64,000 bases of DNA from Brucella pseudintermedia (GCF_042697365.1 NZ_CP137604.1); one strand, 5' to 3'; positions 16,606-25,382 are shown, counted from the first letter of the stretch. The notes: generated by a model from the letters alone, not told the origin. Numbers and translations are program-made.

Positions 16606-17712
16606 ATGACCGATACGCAGAACCTTACCCGTCCCCAGCCCAAGGCCGGCCTGCTCGACATCGCAGCTTACGTCCCCGGCAAGGAACATGTGGAAGGCGT
16701 TGCCAAGGTCTATAAGCTCTCCTCCAACGAAACGCCGATCGGTCCGAGCCCGCATGCCGTCGAAGCCTATCGACGCGCAGGTGAAAAACTGGAGCTTTAT
16801 CCCGACGGGCAGGCGCTGGCCCTGCGTCAGGCGATTGCCGAAACGCAGGGGCTCAACGTGGCCAACATCCTGTGCGGCAACGGCTCCGATGAGCTGCTCG
16901 GCCTGCTCTGCCAGACCTATCTTGCTCCGGGCGATGAAACCATCATCACCGAACACGGTTTTGCCGTCTACAAGATCCAGACGCTGGGCGCCGGCGCGAC
17001 GCCGGTCACCGTCAAGGAGAAGAACGAGCGTATCGATGTAGACGCCATTCTGGCTGGCCTGTCGCCGCGCACCAAGATCGTCTTCATTGCCAATCCGGCC
17101 AATCCGACCGGAACCTATCTTCCTTTCGAGGAAGTCCGCCGCCTTCATGCGGGAATGCCGAAGCATGTGCTTCTGGTTCTCGATGCAGCCTATGCGGAAT
17201 ATGTCCGTCGCAACGATTATGAATCCGGCCTCGAACTCGTTTCTTCCAACGAGAACGTCGTCATGACCCGCACTTTCTCGAAGATCCATGGACTGCCTGG
17301 CCTGCGCATCGGCTGGATGTATGCTCCGCTTCACATTGTCGATGCCGTCAATCGGATTCGGGGGCCGTTCAACATGAACTCGGCTGCCATTGCAGCGGGC
17401 GCTGCCGCTATTCGGGACCGCGCCCATGTTGAGAAGTCGGTCGCATATAATGAAAAATGGCTTGGCTGGCTGACCGAGGAGTTCAACAAGCTCGGACTTC
17501 GGGTAACGCCTTCGGTCACAAATTTTCTGCTGATCCACTTTCCGGACGATGCCGAGCATTCGGCCGACAAGGCTGACGAATGGCTCTCGAAGCGCGGCTA
17601 TATCCTGCGTCGCGTTGGCGGTTACGGTTTCCCCAATGCATTGCGCATGACGGTTGGATCGGAAGAAGCCAATCGCGGTGTTGTCTCCGCCCTGACCGAA
17701 TTTTTGAAGTAG
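16606..17712 (+). CDS. hisC: Histidinol-phosphate aminotransferase
   Basis: HisC transaminates imidazole acetol phosphate with glutamate in histidine synthesis; alphaproteobacterial copies beside tyrosine genes may also act on aromatic amino acids. The 368-residue fold-type I enzyme has the PLP lysine at Lys226 (RTFSKIHGLPGLRIGW), the substrate loop SSNETPIGPSP, NPANPTGTY and DAAYAEYV. The 4-base gap to the dehydrogenase gene indicates co-transcription, so a role in tyrosine formation as well as histidine is plausible. Confidence 0.93.
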   Translation: MTDTQNLTRPQPKAGLLDIAAYVPGKEHVEGVAKVYKLSSNETPIGPSPHAVEAYRRAGEKLELYPDGQALALRQAIAETQGLNVANILCGNGSDELLGLLCQTYLAPGDETIITEHGFAVYKIQTLGAGATPVTVKEKNERIDVDAILAGLSPRTKIVFIANPANPTGTYLPFEEVRRLHAGMPKHVLLVLDAAYAEYVRRNDYESGLELVSSNENVVMTRTFSKIHGLPGLRIGWMYAPLHIVDAVNRIRGPFNMNSAAIAAGAAAIRDRAHVEKSVAYNEKWLGWLTEEFNKLGLRVTPSVTNFLLIHFPDDAEHSADKADEWLSKRGYILRRVGGYGFPNALRMTVGSEEANRGVVSALTEFLK

Positions 17713-17716
17713 AACG

Positions 17717-18643
17717 ATGTCCACGGTCCATTTCAACAAGATCGCACTGGTCGGTATCGGCCTTATCGGTTCATCGCTAGCCCGCGTCATTCGGCGTGAA
17801 AAACTGGCCGATCACATCGCGATCGCCACGCGCAGCAGCGAAACGCTAAAGCGCGCCGAAGAGCTGGGGCTTGGCGACAGCTACACCACGGACAGCGCCG
17901 AGGCCGTCAAGGATGCCGATCTGGTCATCGTGTCGGTGCCGGTTGGCTCGTCAGGCACGGTCGCGCGCCAGATCGCGGCTAATCTCAAAACCGGCGCCAT
18001 CGTAACCGACGTTGGCTCCACCAAGGCTTCCGTGATTGCGCAGATGCAGCCGGAATTGCCCGGCAACGTTCATTTCATTCCCGGCCACCCGCTGGCGGGC
18101 ACGGAATATTCCGGGCCCGACGCGGGCTTTGCAGAGCTCTTCACCAATCGCTGGTGCATTCTGACGCCCCTGCCCGATACGGATGAAGCGGCGCTGGAAA
18201 AGCTGAGCGACTTCTGGACCGCCTGCGGCTCGCGGCTCGATCGCATGGACCCGCAGCACCACGACCTGGTGCTGGCCATCGTCTCGCATCTGCCGCATAT
18301 CATCGCCTACAACATTGTCGGCACGGCTAGCGATCTGGAACAGGTGACAAAATCGGAAGTCATCAAATATTCCGCTTCCGGCTTCCGCGATTTTACACGT
18401 CTGGCTGCATCCGACCCGACAATGTGGCGCGACGTATGCCTGCACAACAAAGATGCCATCCTGGAAATGCTCGGGCGTTTTTCGGAAGACCTTGCCTCGC
18501 TGCAGCGCTCGATACGCTGGGGCGACGGTGAAGCACTGTTCGACCTTTTCACCCGCACGCGCGCCGTGCGGCGTGGCATCATCGATGCAGGACAGGAGGT
18601 GGACGCACCGGATTTCGGCCGTCAGGCCGCGACACGCGCATAG
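17717..18643 (+). CDS. tyrC: Prephenate/arogenate dehydrogenase family protein
   Basis: This enzyme oxidatively decarboxylates prephenate or arogenate on the tyrosine pathway. The 308-residue protein begins with a Rossmann motif GIGLIGSS (13-20), has FIPGHPLAGTEYSGP with the catalytic His, and SHLPHIIAYNIV plus RDFTRLAASDP in the helical dimer domain. There is no ACT or chorismate mutase domain, so it is the simple cyclohexadienyl dehydrogenase type. It follows hisC by 4 bases. A hairpin without a clear U-tract follows the stop. Confidence 0.93.
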   Translation: MSTVHFNKIALVGIGLIGSSLARVIRREKLADHIAIATRSSETLKRAEELGLGDSYTTDSAEAVKDADLVIVSVPVGSSGTVARQIAANLKTGAIVTDVGSTKASVIAQMQPELPGNVHFIPGHPLAGTEYSGPDAGFAELFTNRWCILTPLPDTDEAALEKLSDFWTACGSRLDRMDPQHHDLVLAIVSHLPHIIAYNIVGTASDLEQVTKSEVIKYSASGFRDFTRLAASDPTMWRDVCLHNKDAILEMLGRFSEDLASLQRSIRWGDGEALFDLFTRTRAVRRGIIDAGQEVDAPDFGRQAATRA

Positions 18644-18661
18644 GGCAGCACATACTGCCCT
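18642..18661 (+). terminator. Hairpin after the tyrC-like gene
   Basis: AGGGCAG (18642-18648) pairs with CTGCCCT (18655-18661) around a six-base loop directly at the stop of the tyrC-like gene. Only scattered T residues follow (TACTCCCTTACTTG), so termination would be weak or Rho-assisted. It sits between two convergent genes. Confidence 0.45.
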
Positions 18662-18692
18662 ACTCCCTTACTTGCCTTATTCCCCTACTCCG

Positions 18693-19712
18693 CTAAAGAG
18701 CGGGCAACCGCCCCAGCGGAATGAAGCCGGCGCTGACTTTGCCCTTGCGGATGGCGATCTCCATCACTGGGTTGCCTTTTTCGTCTTTCGGCATGGCGGA
18801 AAGAGCAAACAGCACGGTGGCTATATTGCCGCCCTGCTCCGGAAACACCGTTTGTCCAGCCTGTGCCAGCGACTGCGGATTGACCAGCGTCAGCTTCACG
18901 TCGGCATTGATCAGCCCGTCCGCATCGACGGAAAACGGTCCCGCAACCGAAACCATGGCTCCATTGGGCATGGACAGGAAAGCCTGATTGATGTTGCCGG
19001 AATGGCCGCGCAACCGTTGATGAAAAGGCGCGTCGCTCCTTGCGAGCAACGTCGCGGCATCGGCTACGTCAATATCGGCCAGACCATCGATCTCGGGGCT
19101 GGCAGCGTTGCCTATCGCGGCCTTGGCAAGCTTCAATCCGGCGAAGCGACCATTGATTTTCAAGGTGCCGTCCGCTTCGCTCATGCGGAAATCCATCTGT
19201 TCCAGCGTGCTGAGCGGCTCCGTTGTCGTCGTTTCCGTGCGAAGACCAACCGCGACCTCACGGGCGGCCAGTTCGATTTCGGTCGGGAAAGGACGCGCCA
19301 GCCGCGTGTTGGAGATAAATTTGCTCCAGTTCACTTCGAGCGGCGCGAGGCCGGGAAATTCGATAAAGGCAGGTCCCGTCAGCGCATTCGACAGGGAACG
19401 CGGCGCGTAGACAGGAGACCCGGAGGTAAATCGCCCGGCGCGGAACGACATGCCTTCGGACGGACGCTGCCATGAAATACTATCGCAGACGACATTGACG
19501 CGCAGCGGATAACCGCCCATGCGGAGGTCTTCGCATTTTACCCCGACGCCCTGCGCAGCAAGCCTGGCCATGTCAGCCGTGGCCCGTGCTTCAAGCTTGT
19601 TTGCAACATAGAACCAGCCTGCCGTGTAGCCAGCGACCAAGACAGCAAGAATGACGAGGAGCGTTATAGGACGCTTTCTGGCTTTCGGTGCGTTCATTCC
19701 ACTATGCGCCAT
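18693..19712 (-). CDS. DUF2125 domain-containing protein
   Basis: A 339-residue protein with a single N-terminal signal-anchor helix (about 15-34, TLLVILAVLVAGYTAGWFYVA) and a long beta-rich part, matching DUF2125, a family of alphaproteobacterial envelope proteins of unknown function. Cysteines in VKCEDLRMGGYPLRVNVVCDS, near residue 55-75, are the conserved core. It is convergent with the tyrC-like gene, as in other Rhizobiales. Likely exported or membrane tethered. Confidence 0.88.
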   Translation of the reverse strand: MAHSGMNAPKARKRPITLLVILAVLVAGYTAGWFYVANKLEARATADMARLAAQGVGVKCEDLRMGGYPLRVNVVCDSISWQRPSEGMSFRAGRFTSGSPVYAPRSLSNALTGPAFIEFPGLAPLEVNWSKFISNTRLARPFPTEIELAAREVAVGLRTETTTTEPLSTLEQMDFRMSEADGTLKINGRFAGLKLAKAAIGNAASPEIDGLADIDVADAATLLARSDAPFHQRLRGHSGNINQAFLSMPNGAMVSVAGPFSVDADGLINADVKLTLVNPQSLAQAGQTVFPEQGGNIATVLFALSAMPKDEKGNPVMEIAIRKGKVSAGFIPLGRLPAL

Positions 19713-20048
19713 TTCAAAAGCCTTATTTATCAGTCAGTTGTTTCGAGGAACCCGCGCCGGATTCGGACCAGATCCGAAAGCTCGTTAACATTGTGCTCCT
19801 CTCGACTGGTGGCCATATTATGGCAGGATTGTGCCTTGTGAAGGGATGAGCAAGAAAAATCGAGGGATATCCGTGGATTGCTGGTGAAAATCGATATTGG
19901 CAAGAACGCGGTTCGATCACATTGGATCAAATGACGCTCCTTCGATTTGTGTTGAAGCCCATCTTTTCCGAAAGCCGTTTCACACTTTTCGGGATGCGCT
20001 TTAATCATTATAGGCAACGTGATGGCCATGGTTCACGATGACAGGCAA
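19713..20048. other. Intergenic region between DUF2125 gene and chaC-like gene
   Basis: About 336 bases between divergent genes. The segment 19966-20003 (TTTCCGAAAGCCGTTTCACACTTTTCGGGATGCGCTTT) is a degenerate copy of the small intergenic palindrome. The rest should hold promoters for both genes. I find no credible open frame and no clear RNA gene in it. Confidence 0.5.
19966..20003. repeat. Degenerate small palindromic repeat
   Basis: TCCGAAA at 19968-19974 and TTTCGGGA around 19987-19994 flank a CCGTTTCACAC core. The CCGTTTCACACTTTT core recurs at about 59727-59741, so both belong to the same dispersed intergenic repeat class. The arms are imperfect here. Confidence 0.6.
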
Positions 20049-20588
20049 ATGAACGATTTCTGGGTTTTCGGCTACGGCTCGCTGATGTGGCGACCGGGCT
20101 TTGCACATGTGGAAACGGTTCGCGCGCGTCTTTATGGCTACAGGCGCAGCCTGTGCATCTATTCCCATGTCCATCGCGGAACACCCGAGCATCCGGGCCT
20201 AGTCCTCGGACTGGACGCTGGCGGCTCCTGCCTTGGCATCGCTTTTCGCGTACCCGGCGACATGAGCGACGAGGTGATGACCTATCTGCGCGAACGCGAA
20301 ATGTCGAACCAGGTCTATCACGAAAAGCACCTTCGCCTGCGCCTCGCTGACGGCCGCAGTGTGGATGCAGTCACTTATGTCGCCGACCGGCACCATATCC
20401 AGTATGCGGGGTCGCTTTCAGCCGAGAACGCAGCCGCAATCGTTGCGTCCGCCCGTGGCGATTCCGGAGCCAATGTGGATTATGTTACCAATACGCTTCA
20501 GCATCTGCGCAATATGCGGGTGCGCGACCACTGGCTGGAACACGTTAATGATCTCATCCACCGCACTATCAACCAAAATTCGATTTAA
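20049..20588 (+). CDS. ChaC-type gamma-glutamylcyclotransferase
   Basis: ChaC-like enzymes split gamma-glutamyl peptides, chiefly glutathione, releasing 5-oxoproline. The 179-residue product has the substrate loop GYGSLMWRPGF (8-18) and the catalytic-Glu region YLREREMSNQVYHEKHL at about 78-94. Start at 20049 has an AGG ribosome site 6 bases upstream; in-frame ATGs at 20019 and 20028 are alternatives. Neighbours give no hint of a dedicated pathway. Identity as ChaC family is firm; physiological substrate is inferred. Confidence 0.9.
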   Translation: MNDFWVFGYGSLMWRPGFAHVETVRARLYGYRRSLCIYSHVHRGTPEHPGLVLGLDAGGSCLGIAFRVPGDMSDEVMTYLREREMSNQVYHEKHLRLRLADGRSVDAVTYVADRHHIQYAGSLSAENAAAIVASARGDSGANVDYVTNTLQHLRNMRVRDHWLEHVNDLIHRTINQNSI

Positions 20589-20699
20589 GTAGCAGAAGGC
20601 AGGCGCAGCGCTTCTCAAAAATTCCGGCACTCCGCTGCTCAGCCCTTGTTCTTGCCCGGTGCAACCGCTACATCTCCGCCAATTGCCAAGGAGGCCCCT

Positions 20700-20990
20700 A
20701 TGATCGCATTGTTCCGCACCATTGATCTGGCGCTTGATATCTATACCTATATCATTATTGCGAGTGCCATTTTCTCATGGCTCTATGCGTTCAATGTCGT
20801 CAATTCCGGCAACCGGTTTGTGGCTTCGATCGGGGAGTTTCTCTATAAGGTAACGGAACCCGTCCTGCGGCCGATCCGCAATCTTCTGCCCAATCTTGGC
20901 GGCATTGATATTTCCCCGATCATCCTGCTGCTGATCATCTTCTTCATCCGCCAGTTCATGTGGACGAGACTGCTGCCACTTTTCCTTTAA
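20700..20990 (+). CDS. YggT family membrane protein
   Basis: A 96-residue inner membrane protein of the YggT family with two hydrophobic segments (about 14-34 and 71-90) and the typical central ITEP-like sequence VTEPVLRPIRNLLPNLGGIDISPI. The family is linked to osmotic tolerance and, in some bacteria, cell shape or division, but no mechanism is known. Start at 20700 follows a strong AAGGAGG. A partial palindromic repeat and a strong bidirectional terminator follow. Confidence 0.92.
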   Translation: MIALFRTIDLALDIYTYIIIASAIFSWLYAFNVVNSGNRFVASIGEFLYKVTEPVLRPIRNLLPNLGGIDISPIILLLIIFFIRQFMWTRLLPLFL

Positions 20991-20996
20991 AAACGC

Positions 20997-21020
20997 CTTC
21001 CGAAAAGTGGGCCGGAAGCT
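20997..21020. repeat. Partial copy of small palindromic repeat
   Basis: TTCCGAAAAGTGGGCCGGAAGC just after the yggT stop matches half of the element at 36551 (CCGAAAAGTGGGAACCGG). The other arm is missing, so this is a truncated copy. It lies directly before the terminator at 21050. Confidence 0.5.
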
Positions 21021-21049
21021 GACGCGCAACTAACCATCAGTACAAATAC

Positions 21050-21079
21050 AAAAGCGCCCGGACATCGCCGGGCGCTTTT
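21050..21079. terminator. Bidirectional rho-independent terminator (yggT / ppa)
   Basis: AAAAGCGCCCGG (21050-21061) pairs perfectly with CCGGGCGCTTTT (21068-21079) around a six-base loop. A-runs on one side and T-runs on the other suit termination in both directions. It lies between the convergent yggT-like gene and ppa. Confidence 0.9.
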
Positions 21080-21105
21080 GCTTAGACTGATCGAGAAGCT
21101 GCCGC

Positions 21106-21636
21106 TTACTTGTTCTTGGCGCGTTCGATAGCTTCGACAATGAACTTGCGTGCGTAATCTTCGTCACCCCAGTCACCGATCTTCACCCACTTGCCGGGTT
21201 CCAGATCCTTGTAGTGTTCAAAGAAGTGCGCGATCTGCTTCAGAGTGATCTCCGGCATATCGGTATAGTCGTGGATCTTCTCGTAACGGCGCGTCAGGTG
21301 CGGCGAGGGAACGGCGATGATCTTCTCGTCCTTGCCGGAATTATCTTCCATGACCAGCACGCCGATGGGGCGAACATTGATCACGCAGCCGGGAACCAGC
21401 GGACGGGTGTTGCAGACGAGAACGTCAATCGGATCGCCATCTTCCGAAAGCGTATGCGGCACGAAGCCGTAATTGCCCGGATAGGTCATTGGCGTGTAGA
21501 GGAAACGGTCGACGATGAGGGCGCCGGCCTTCTTGTCCATCTCGTACTTGATCGGCTGGCCGCCGACAGGCACTTCAATGATGACGTTGACGTCTTCAGG
21601 AGGATTGGAGCCGATGGAGATGGCATCAATATTCAT
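21106..21636 (-). CDS. ppa: Inorganic pyrophosphatase (family I)
   Basis: Ppa hydrolyses pyrophosphate to phosphate in the cytosol, pulling biosynthetic reactions forward. The 176-residue protein is family I: YPGNYGFVPHTLSEDGDPIDVLV contains the metal-binding signature DGDPIDVLV (about residues 66-74), and KDEKIIAVP and HYKDLEPGKWVKIGDW are typical. A good AGGAC ribosome site lies ahead of the ATG. It appears to be monocistronic, ending in the shared terminator at 21050. Confidence 0.97.
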   Translation of the reverse strand: MNIDAISIGSNPPEDVNVIIEVPVGGQPIKYEMDKKAGALIVDRFLYTPMTYPGNYGFVPHTLSEDGDPIDVLVCNTRPLVPGCVINVRPIGVLVMEDNSGKDEKIIAVPSPHLTRRYEKIHDYTDMPEITLKQIAHFFEHYKDLEPGKWVKIGDWGDEDYARKFIVEAIERAKNK

Positions 21637-21774
21637 GATGTGTCCTTTCGTGTCGGGCTCTGATAACGGGTTTCAAGGTTGCACGCAAGAAAAACGAAAG
21701 TTCTAGAAAACGCGGCGAATTGTCGTTCTCGCAACGCAATTGAACGTGATCAGGCCGTTAACATTGGGTGAAGG

Positions 21775-22557
21775 TTAAACGCCGAGCTCGTTCAGCCGTT
21801 GAACGGCTGTCGGCGGCATCGGGGGCGGGTTGGGATCGCGGCTGGCCGCGAGCAGAAATTCGTCGCAAGCCATCTCGGTCGTTTCGATCAGCCGTTTGAG
21901 GAATTCCTCTTTCGGCAGGCCCGGCGGAATGGGCGGGAGAATACGGGCGCGTACGGTTCCCGGATAACGCAGGAACTTGCGGCGCGGCCAGTAAAGGCCC
22001 GCATTGTGCGCAATCGGAACGACCGGAATATTGAGCGCTTCGTAGAGGTGAACGATGCCGTATTTATATTGCGGCGGAGCGCCCGGCGCCCTGCGCGTTC
22101 CTTCGGGATAAATGAGAATCTGGCGGCCATCGGCAATCGCCTTTTCCGCTCCTTTGGTGATGGAGTGCAGCGCCTTGACACGGGAGCCCCGGTCGACCGG
22201 GATCATCTGCATCTTGGCGATATACCAGCCGAAAAGCGGAATGCGCATCAATTCCCGCTTCAGGATCAGCACCGGATCATCGAGATAGGGCAGGAAAGCA
22301 TAGGTATCCCAAGCCGATTGATGCTTTGGCGCGCAGATATAGGCACCTTCGGGAATGTTCTCCAGTCCCTCGACAACACAGTCGGTGCCAGCGATGTGCT
22401 TTTGGAGCCAGAGATTGACGCGTGCCCACAGCTTCGGCACGATCCACGCCTTCTTGCGAGGCAACAGGAAATAGAAGGGGGTATAGACGATCATCTGAAC
22501 GAGTGTGCAGATATAAAACGCCGCATTGAACAGGATTGAGCGCAGGTAGAGAAGCAT
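21775..22557 (-). CDS. plsC: 1-acyl-sn-glycerol-3-phosphate acyltransferase (PlsC family)
   Basis: A membrane acyltransferase likely making phosphatidic acid. The 260-residue protein has an N-terminal helix (about 8-32), the catalytic HX4D motif at His79-Asp84 (HQSAWD), the RELMRIPLFGW segment, and the substrate motif PEGTR (151-155). Length and order fit PlsC, but related lysolipid acyltransferases (such as those making ornithine lipid) share these motifs, so substrate is inferred. The ATG overlaps a TGA of a short upstream frame (TGATG at 22557). The ydcF-like gene lies upstream on the same strand. Confidence 0.9.
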   Translation of the reverse strand: MLLYLRSILFNAAFYICTLVQMIVYTPFYFLLPRKKAWIVPKLWARVNLWLQKHIAGTDCVVEGLENIPEGAYICAPKHQSAWDTYAFLPYLDDPVLILKRELMRIPLFGWYIAKMQMIPVDRGSRVKALHSITKGAEKAIADGRQILIYPEGTRRAPGAPPQYKYGIVHLYEALNIPVVPIAHNAGLYWPRRKFLRYPGTVRARILPPIPPGLPKEEFLKRLIETTEMACDEFLLAASRDPNPPPMPPTAVQRLNELGV

Positions 22558-22682
22558 CAGTCGGCGGAGACCCTGGCTAAAGCATTTTCGTTTCCGGGTT
22601 CCGGCAAACGATCACGCACAAATTCTGGACTTTCTTCGGAAAGTGACGGCACCGATATATCAGGAAGATCGGCCATTTCCAT
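22557..22682 (-). CDS. Possible 41-residue ORF coupled to plsC
   Basis: Between the ydcF-like stop and plsC there is a frame, M-E-M-A-D-L-P-D and on, of 41 acidic residues ending in LARVSAD, whose TGA overlaps the plsC ATG (TGATG). The arrangement is that of a coupled small gene. Against it: no Shine-Dalgarno is visible, codons such as ATA, TTA and AGG are rare for this genome, and the product is not recognised. It may be chance. Confidence 0.2.
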   Translation of the reverse strand: MEMADLPDISVPSLSEESPEFVRDRLPEPGNENALARVSAD

Positions 22683-22708
22683 CAGGAAATCGTAATTTGT
22701 AGGAGAGA

Positions 22709-23347
22709 TCAGTTCTCCGCCGTCGCGCTTTGTTCGGGCTGCGTTCCCAACAACTCGTTTGCACCCACACGGACTGCGGCGCCCAGATATTTCACATATT
22801 CAATGAAGAGCACGCGTAACGTGTCGCCTTCGGCCACCCAGCTGTGTTCGCGATGCTCCCCGTTCACCACCGGATAGGGGATGAATTCCACGTCCTTCAT
22901 GAGATAGGACATTTCCAGCGTGCTGCGCGGAATATGATAATTGTTGGTGACCAGGATCACACGGCGATAATTGTTTGTGCGAATCCAGCGTTCGCTTTCC
23001 GCAGCATTGCCAATGGTATTGAGCGCCGAGCGGTCGAGATCGACGCAGCAATCGAACAGGCTCTGGTCGGCATGTGTTGCGCGCTGCAGTGCCTTTTCGT
23101 TGGTCGACGGATGAACACCGCTGATCAGAAGCCGCTTTCCGCGCTTGTCTTTCAGAAGGTTGACCGCAGCCTGAATTCTGGACTGGCCACCGGTCAGAAC
23201 GATGATCGCATCGGCGGGTTCATCGATAGTCGGCGGCTGCATGCTGGTGACCTTTTCACCGAACGCAACGAAGCCGACGAGAAACGCCAGAAGAATGATA
23301 AACAGAACGATGGAAACCGGCTGGAAACGTCTGAACATGCGGATCAT
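22709..23347 (-). CDS. YdcF family (DUF218) protein
   Basis: A 212-residue membrane-anchored protein with one N-terminal helix (about 13-32) and a DUF218/YdcF domain: DAIIVLTGGQSRI (48-60), ISGVHPS, ALNTIGNAAESERWIR, and VTNNYHIPRSTLEM. SanA/ElyC relatives affect envelope and vancomycin tolerance, and the fold is SAM-binding-like, but function is not known. Start is uncertain: 23347 and 23338 fit the family, whereas an ATG at 23614 overlapping the ftsX stop (ATGA) would add 89 residues of unconvincing sequence. It follows ftsEX on the same strand. Confidence 0.87.
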   Translation of the reverse strand: MIRMFRRFQPVSIVLFIILLAFLVGFVAFGEKVTSMQPPTIDEPADAIIVLTGGQSRIQAAVNLLKDKRGKRLLISGVHPSTNEKALQRATHADQSLFDCCVDLDRSALNTIGNAAESERWIRTNNYRRVILVTNNYHIPRSTLEMSYLMKDVEFIPYPVVNGEHREHSWVAEGDTLRVLFIEYVKYLGAAVRVGANELLGTQPEQSATAEN

Positions 23348-23610
23348 GACAGACCACAGGAAATTACCGGACGCAAGTGCAAAGGATTGCAGGTGGACGT
23401 GGTTCCGGCTGCGGCGCCAGACCACATCTTTGGGCAATCCGTTTGCTGTCTGCCTCTGTGCCACTGCATCGTCACTCGACCGGTGCCCGCCCGATAGCGC
23501 TTGCGGGGTTCGCGCGTCATCTCGTCTTCCATCATAGCCAGCATTGCGGCGAGAAGTCGGAGAAGCGGCTGAAAATCCCGTCCTGAAAGCGCCCGTATCG
23601 GAAAAGGTCT

Positions 23611-24636
23611 TCATTCGGAGCGCACCCCCGGGCCGTCCATGGTTGCAAGCTGGCGGATCACCGTCAGGCGGCTGGTCAGCATGGTCAGGAAACTGACCAG
23701 AATGATGATGACGCCGGCACCGATATACCCGCTGCGCCCGATAGCGAAATTGCCGAACATGGCGGCCGCCTGATCGCCTTCGGGCGTCGCCATATGGCTC
23801 GATGCCCACCAGGAAAAGACCAGGAACACGACCATCGCCGTTGCACCGCCGCACAGTGCGCCCTTCAAGGCGGTGCGGAAGAAATGCCATTCGAACTCGC
23901 GCGCTACGAATTTCGATTCCGCACCGATGAAATGCAGCACCTCGATAATGTGTCCGTTGCCCGACATTGCGCCGCGCGTGGCAAAGATCACAGTTAGGAC
24001 TGTTGCCGCGATCACAAGCCCGAGGACACCCGTCCCGACGAGTACGGTCGTATGCGCCATCGAGACAAGCCTGTCGACCCAGGTGCGATGGTCGTCAAAG
24101 GTTGCAGCCGGAATGGCTCGTGTGATTTCAGCACGCATGGTTTCAAAGTCAGGCGGTGCATTTTCGTCGATGGTGACGACGACCAGACGCGGCACAGGCA
24201 ATTCATCGATGTTTAGACCGCTGCCGAGCCATGGTTCAAGCAACCGCGCGGTCGCATCCTTATCAATAATGCTCGTGCCTTTGACGCCAGCAAAACCGCG
24301 TGCGATCTCGCTCGCCTGGGTCAACGCCTTTTCCATGTCCTGTCCATCGACAGGCCTGATCTGGATCGTGGCTTCGCGTGCGATCTGGCTCTGCCAGGCT
24401 GCGGCCGAGGCGCGAACGAGCGTAACGCCGCCCATCGTCAAACATGCCAGAAAGGTCATGATGGCAATCACAATGACGAGCGCGGTGCCCGTTACGCTGC
24501 CATCGGGAACGATGGGACTTGGCCCCTGACGCTTCCGACGCTTGCCGATACGGACAAGCAGCATATCCTTCAGGTCTTCCAAACGGAGACGGACATCATC
24601 AAATTTACGCTGTAAGGCGTTCTTTGCATCAATCAT
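23611..24636 (-). CDS. ftsX: Cell division ABC transporter permease FtsX
   Basis: FtsX is the membrane half of FtsEX, which controls cell-wall hydrolases at the septum. The 341-residue protein has a cytoplasmic N-terminus, a helix at about 50-72, a large periplasmic loop (to about 200), and three C-terminal helices, the standard FtsX topology. The start at 24636 (MIDAKNAL) lies 8 bases inside the end of ftsE, indicating translational coupling; an upstream in-frame start at 24654 is less likely. The ydcF-like gene follows. Confidence 0.92.
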   Translation of the reverse strand: MIDAKNALQRKFDDVRLRLEDLKDMLLVRIGKRRKRQGPSPIVPDGSVTGTALVIVIAIMTFLACLTMGGVTLVRASAAAWQSQIAREATIQIRPVDGQDMEKALTQASEIARGFAGVKGTSIIDKDATARLLEPWLGSGLNIDELPVPRLVVVTIDENAPPDFETMRAEITRAIPAATFDDHRTWVDRLVSMAHTTVLVGTGVLGLVIAATVLTVIFATRGAMSGNGHIIEVLHFIGAESKFVAREFEWHFFRTALKGALCGGATAMVVFLVFSWWASSHMATPEGDQAAAMFGNFAIGRSGYIGAGVIIILVSFLTMLTSRLTVIRQLATMDGPGVRSE

Positions 24637-25306
24637 AGATGTCGAGCCGCCCATGTTCGAGGATCATGCGCCGCGCATCGACCTGATCCATGAGGGACAG
24701 GTCGTGGGTCGCTATGATGACAGCCGTACCCGAACGGTTCAGCTCGGTAAAAAGCCGCAAGAGACGCTTTGCGAGCGGCGGATCGACATTACCGGTCGGT
24801 TCGTCTGCGAGAAGCAGTTCCGGCTGGTCGATCAGCGCCCGGGCAATTGCGGCGCGCTGCTTCTCACCGCCCGAAAGGACGGGGGGAAGCACATTCATGC
24901 GATCGCCCAGCCCAACCCAGTGCAGAAGCTCCTCCACCTCGTGACGATAGGTCGCCTCTTCCTTCCCGCGCACGCGTAGCGGAAGCGCCACATTTTCATA
25001 AGTGGTCATGTGGTCGAGCAGGCGAAAATCTTGAAAAACGATGCCGATACGGCGGCGCAGAAGCGGTATTTCCGCATGATTGAGCCGGGCAACATCCTTG
25101 CCGAAAATATTGATGAGGCCGCGCGTCGGCTTCAGCGCCATGAAGAGAAGGCGCATAAGCGAGGTTTTTCCCGCCCCGGAAGGTCCGGTCAGGAACTGGA
25201 ATGAACGCGGCGGAATATGAAAACTGACATCGCGCAGGATTTCAGGACCCATTCCATATCGCAGGCCGACATTCTCGAAACGTATCACCGGGCTGTTTCT
25301 CTTCAA
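24629..25306 (-). CDS. ftsE: Cell division ATP-binding protein FtsE
   Basis: FtsE is the cytoplasmic ATPase of FtsEX, linking ATP hydrolysis to peptidoglycan hydrolase activation at the division site. The 225-residue ABC protein has Walker A GPSGAGKT (41-48), the signature LSGGEKQ (144-150), Walker B LLLADEP (164-170) and the H-loop THD near 197. A perfect CtrA-type TTAA-N7-TTAA box lies 62 bases upstream of the ATG. ftsX overlaps its 3' end. Confidence 0.95.
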   Translation of the reverse strand: MKRNSPVIRFENVGLRYGMGPEILRDVSFHIPPRSFQFLTGPSGAGKTSLMRLLFMALKPTRGLINIFGKDVARLNHAEIPLLRRRIGIVFQDFRLLDHMTTYENVALPLRVRGKEEATYRHEVEELLHWVGLGDRMNVLPPVLSGGEKQRAAIARALIDQPELLLADEPTGNVDPPLAKRLLRLFTELNRSGTAVIIATHDLSLMDQVDARRMILEHGRLDIYD

Positions 25307-25367
25307 TTGTCCGCGCTGAAGGACGCACGGATGACATCGATATCGGATCGACCTTTATCCTCTATGG

Positions 25368-25382
25368 TTAATGTTGCGTTAA
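25368..25382. promoter_or_regulatory. CtrA-type box upstream of ftsE
   Basis: TTAA (25368-25371), seven bases, TTAA (25379-25382): a perfect match to the CtrA consensus TTAA-N7-TTAA. It lies 62 bases before the ftsE ATG and 120 bases before the divergent DUF3426-like gene. CtrA is the master cell-cycle regulator of alphaproteobacteria, so control of ftsEX timing is a reasonable inference. The half-site sequence alone could occur by chance. Confidence 0.65.
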
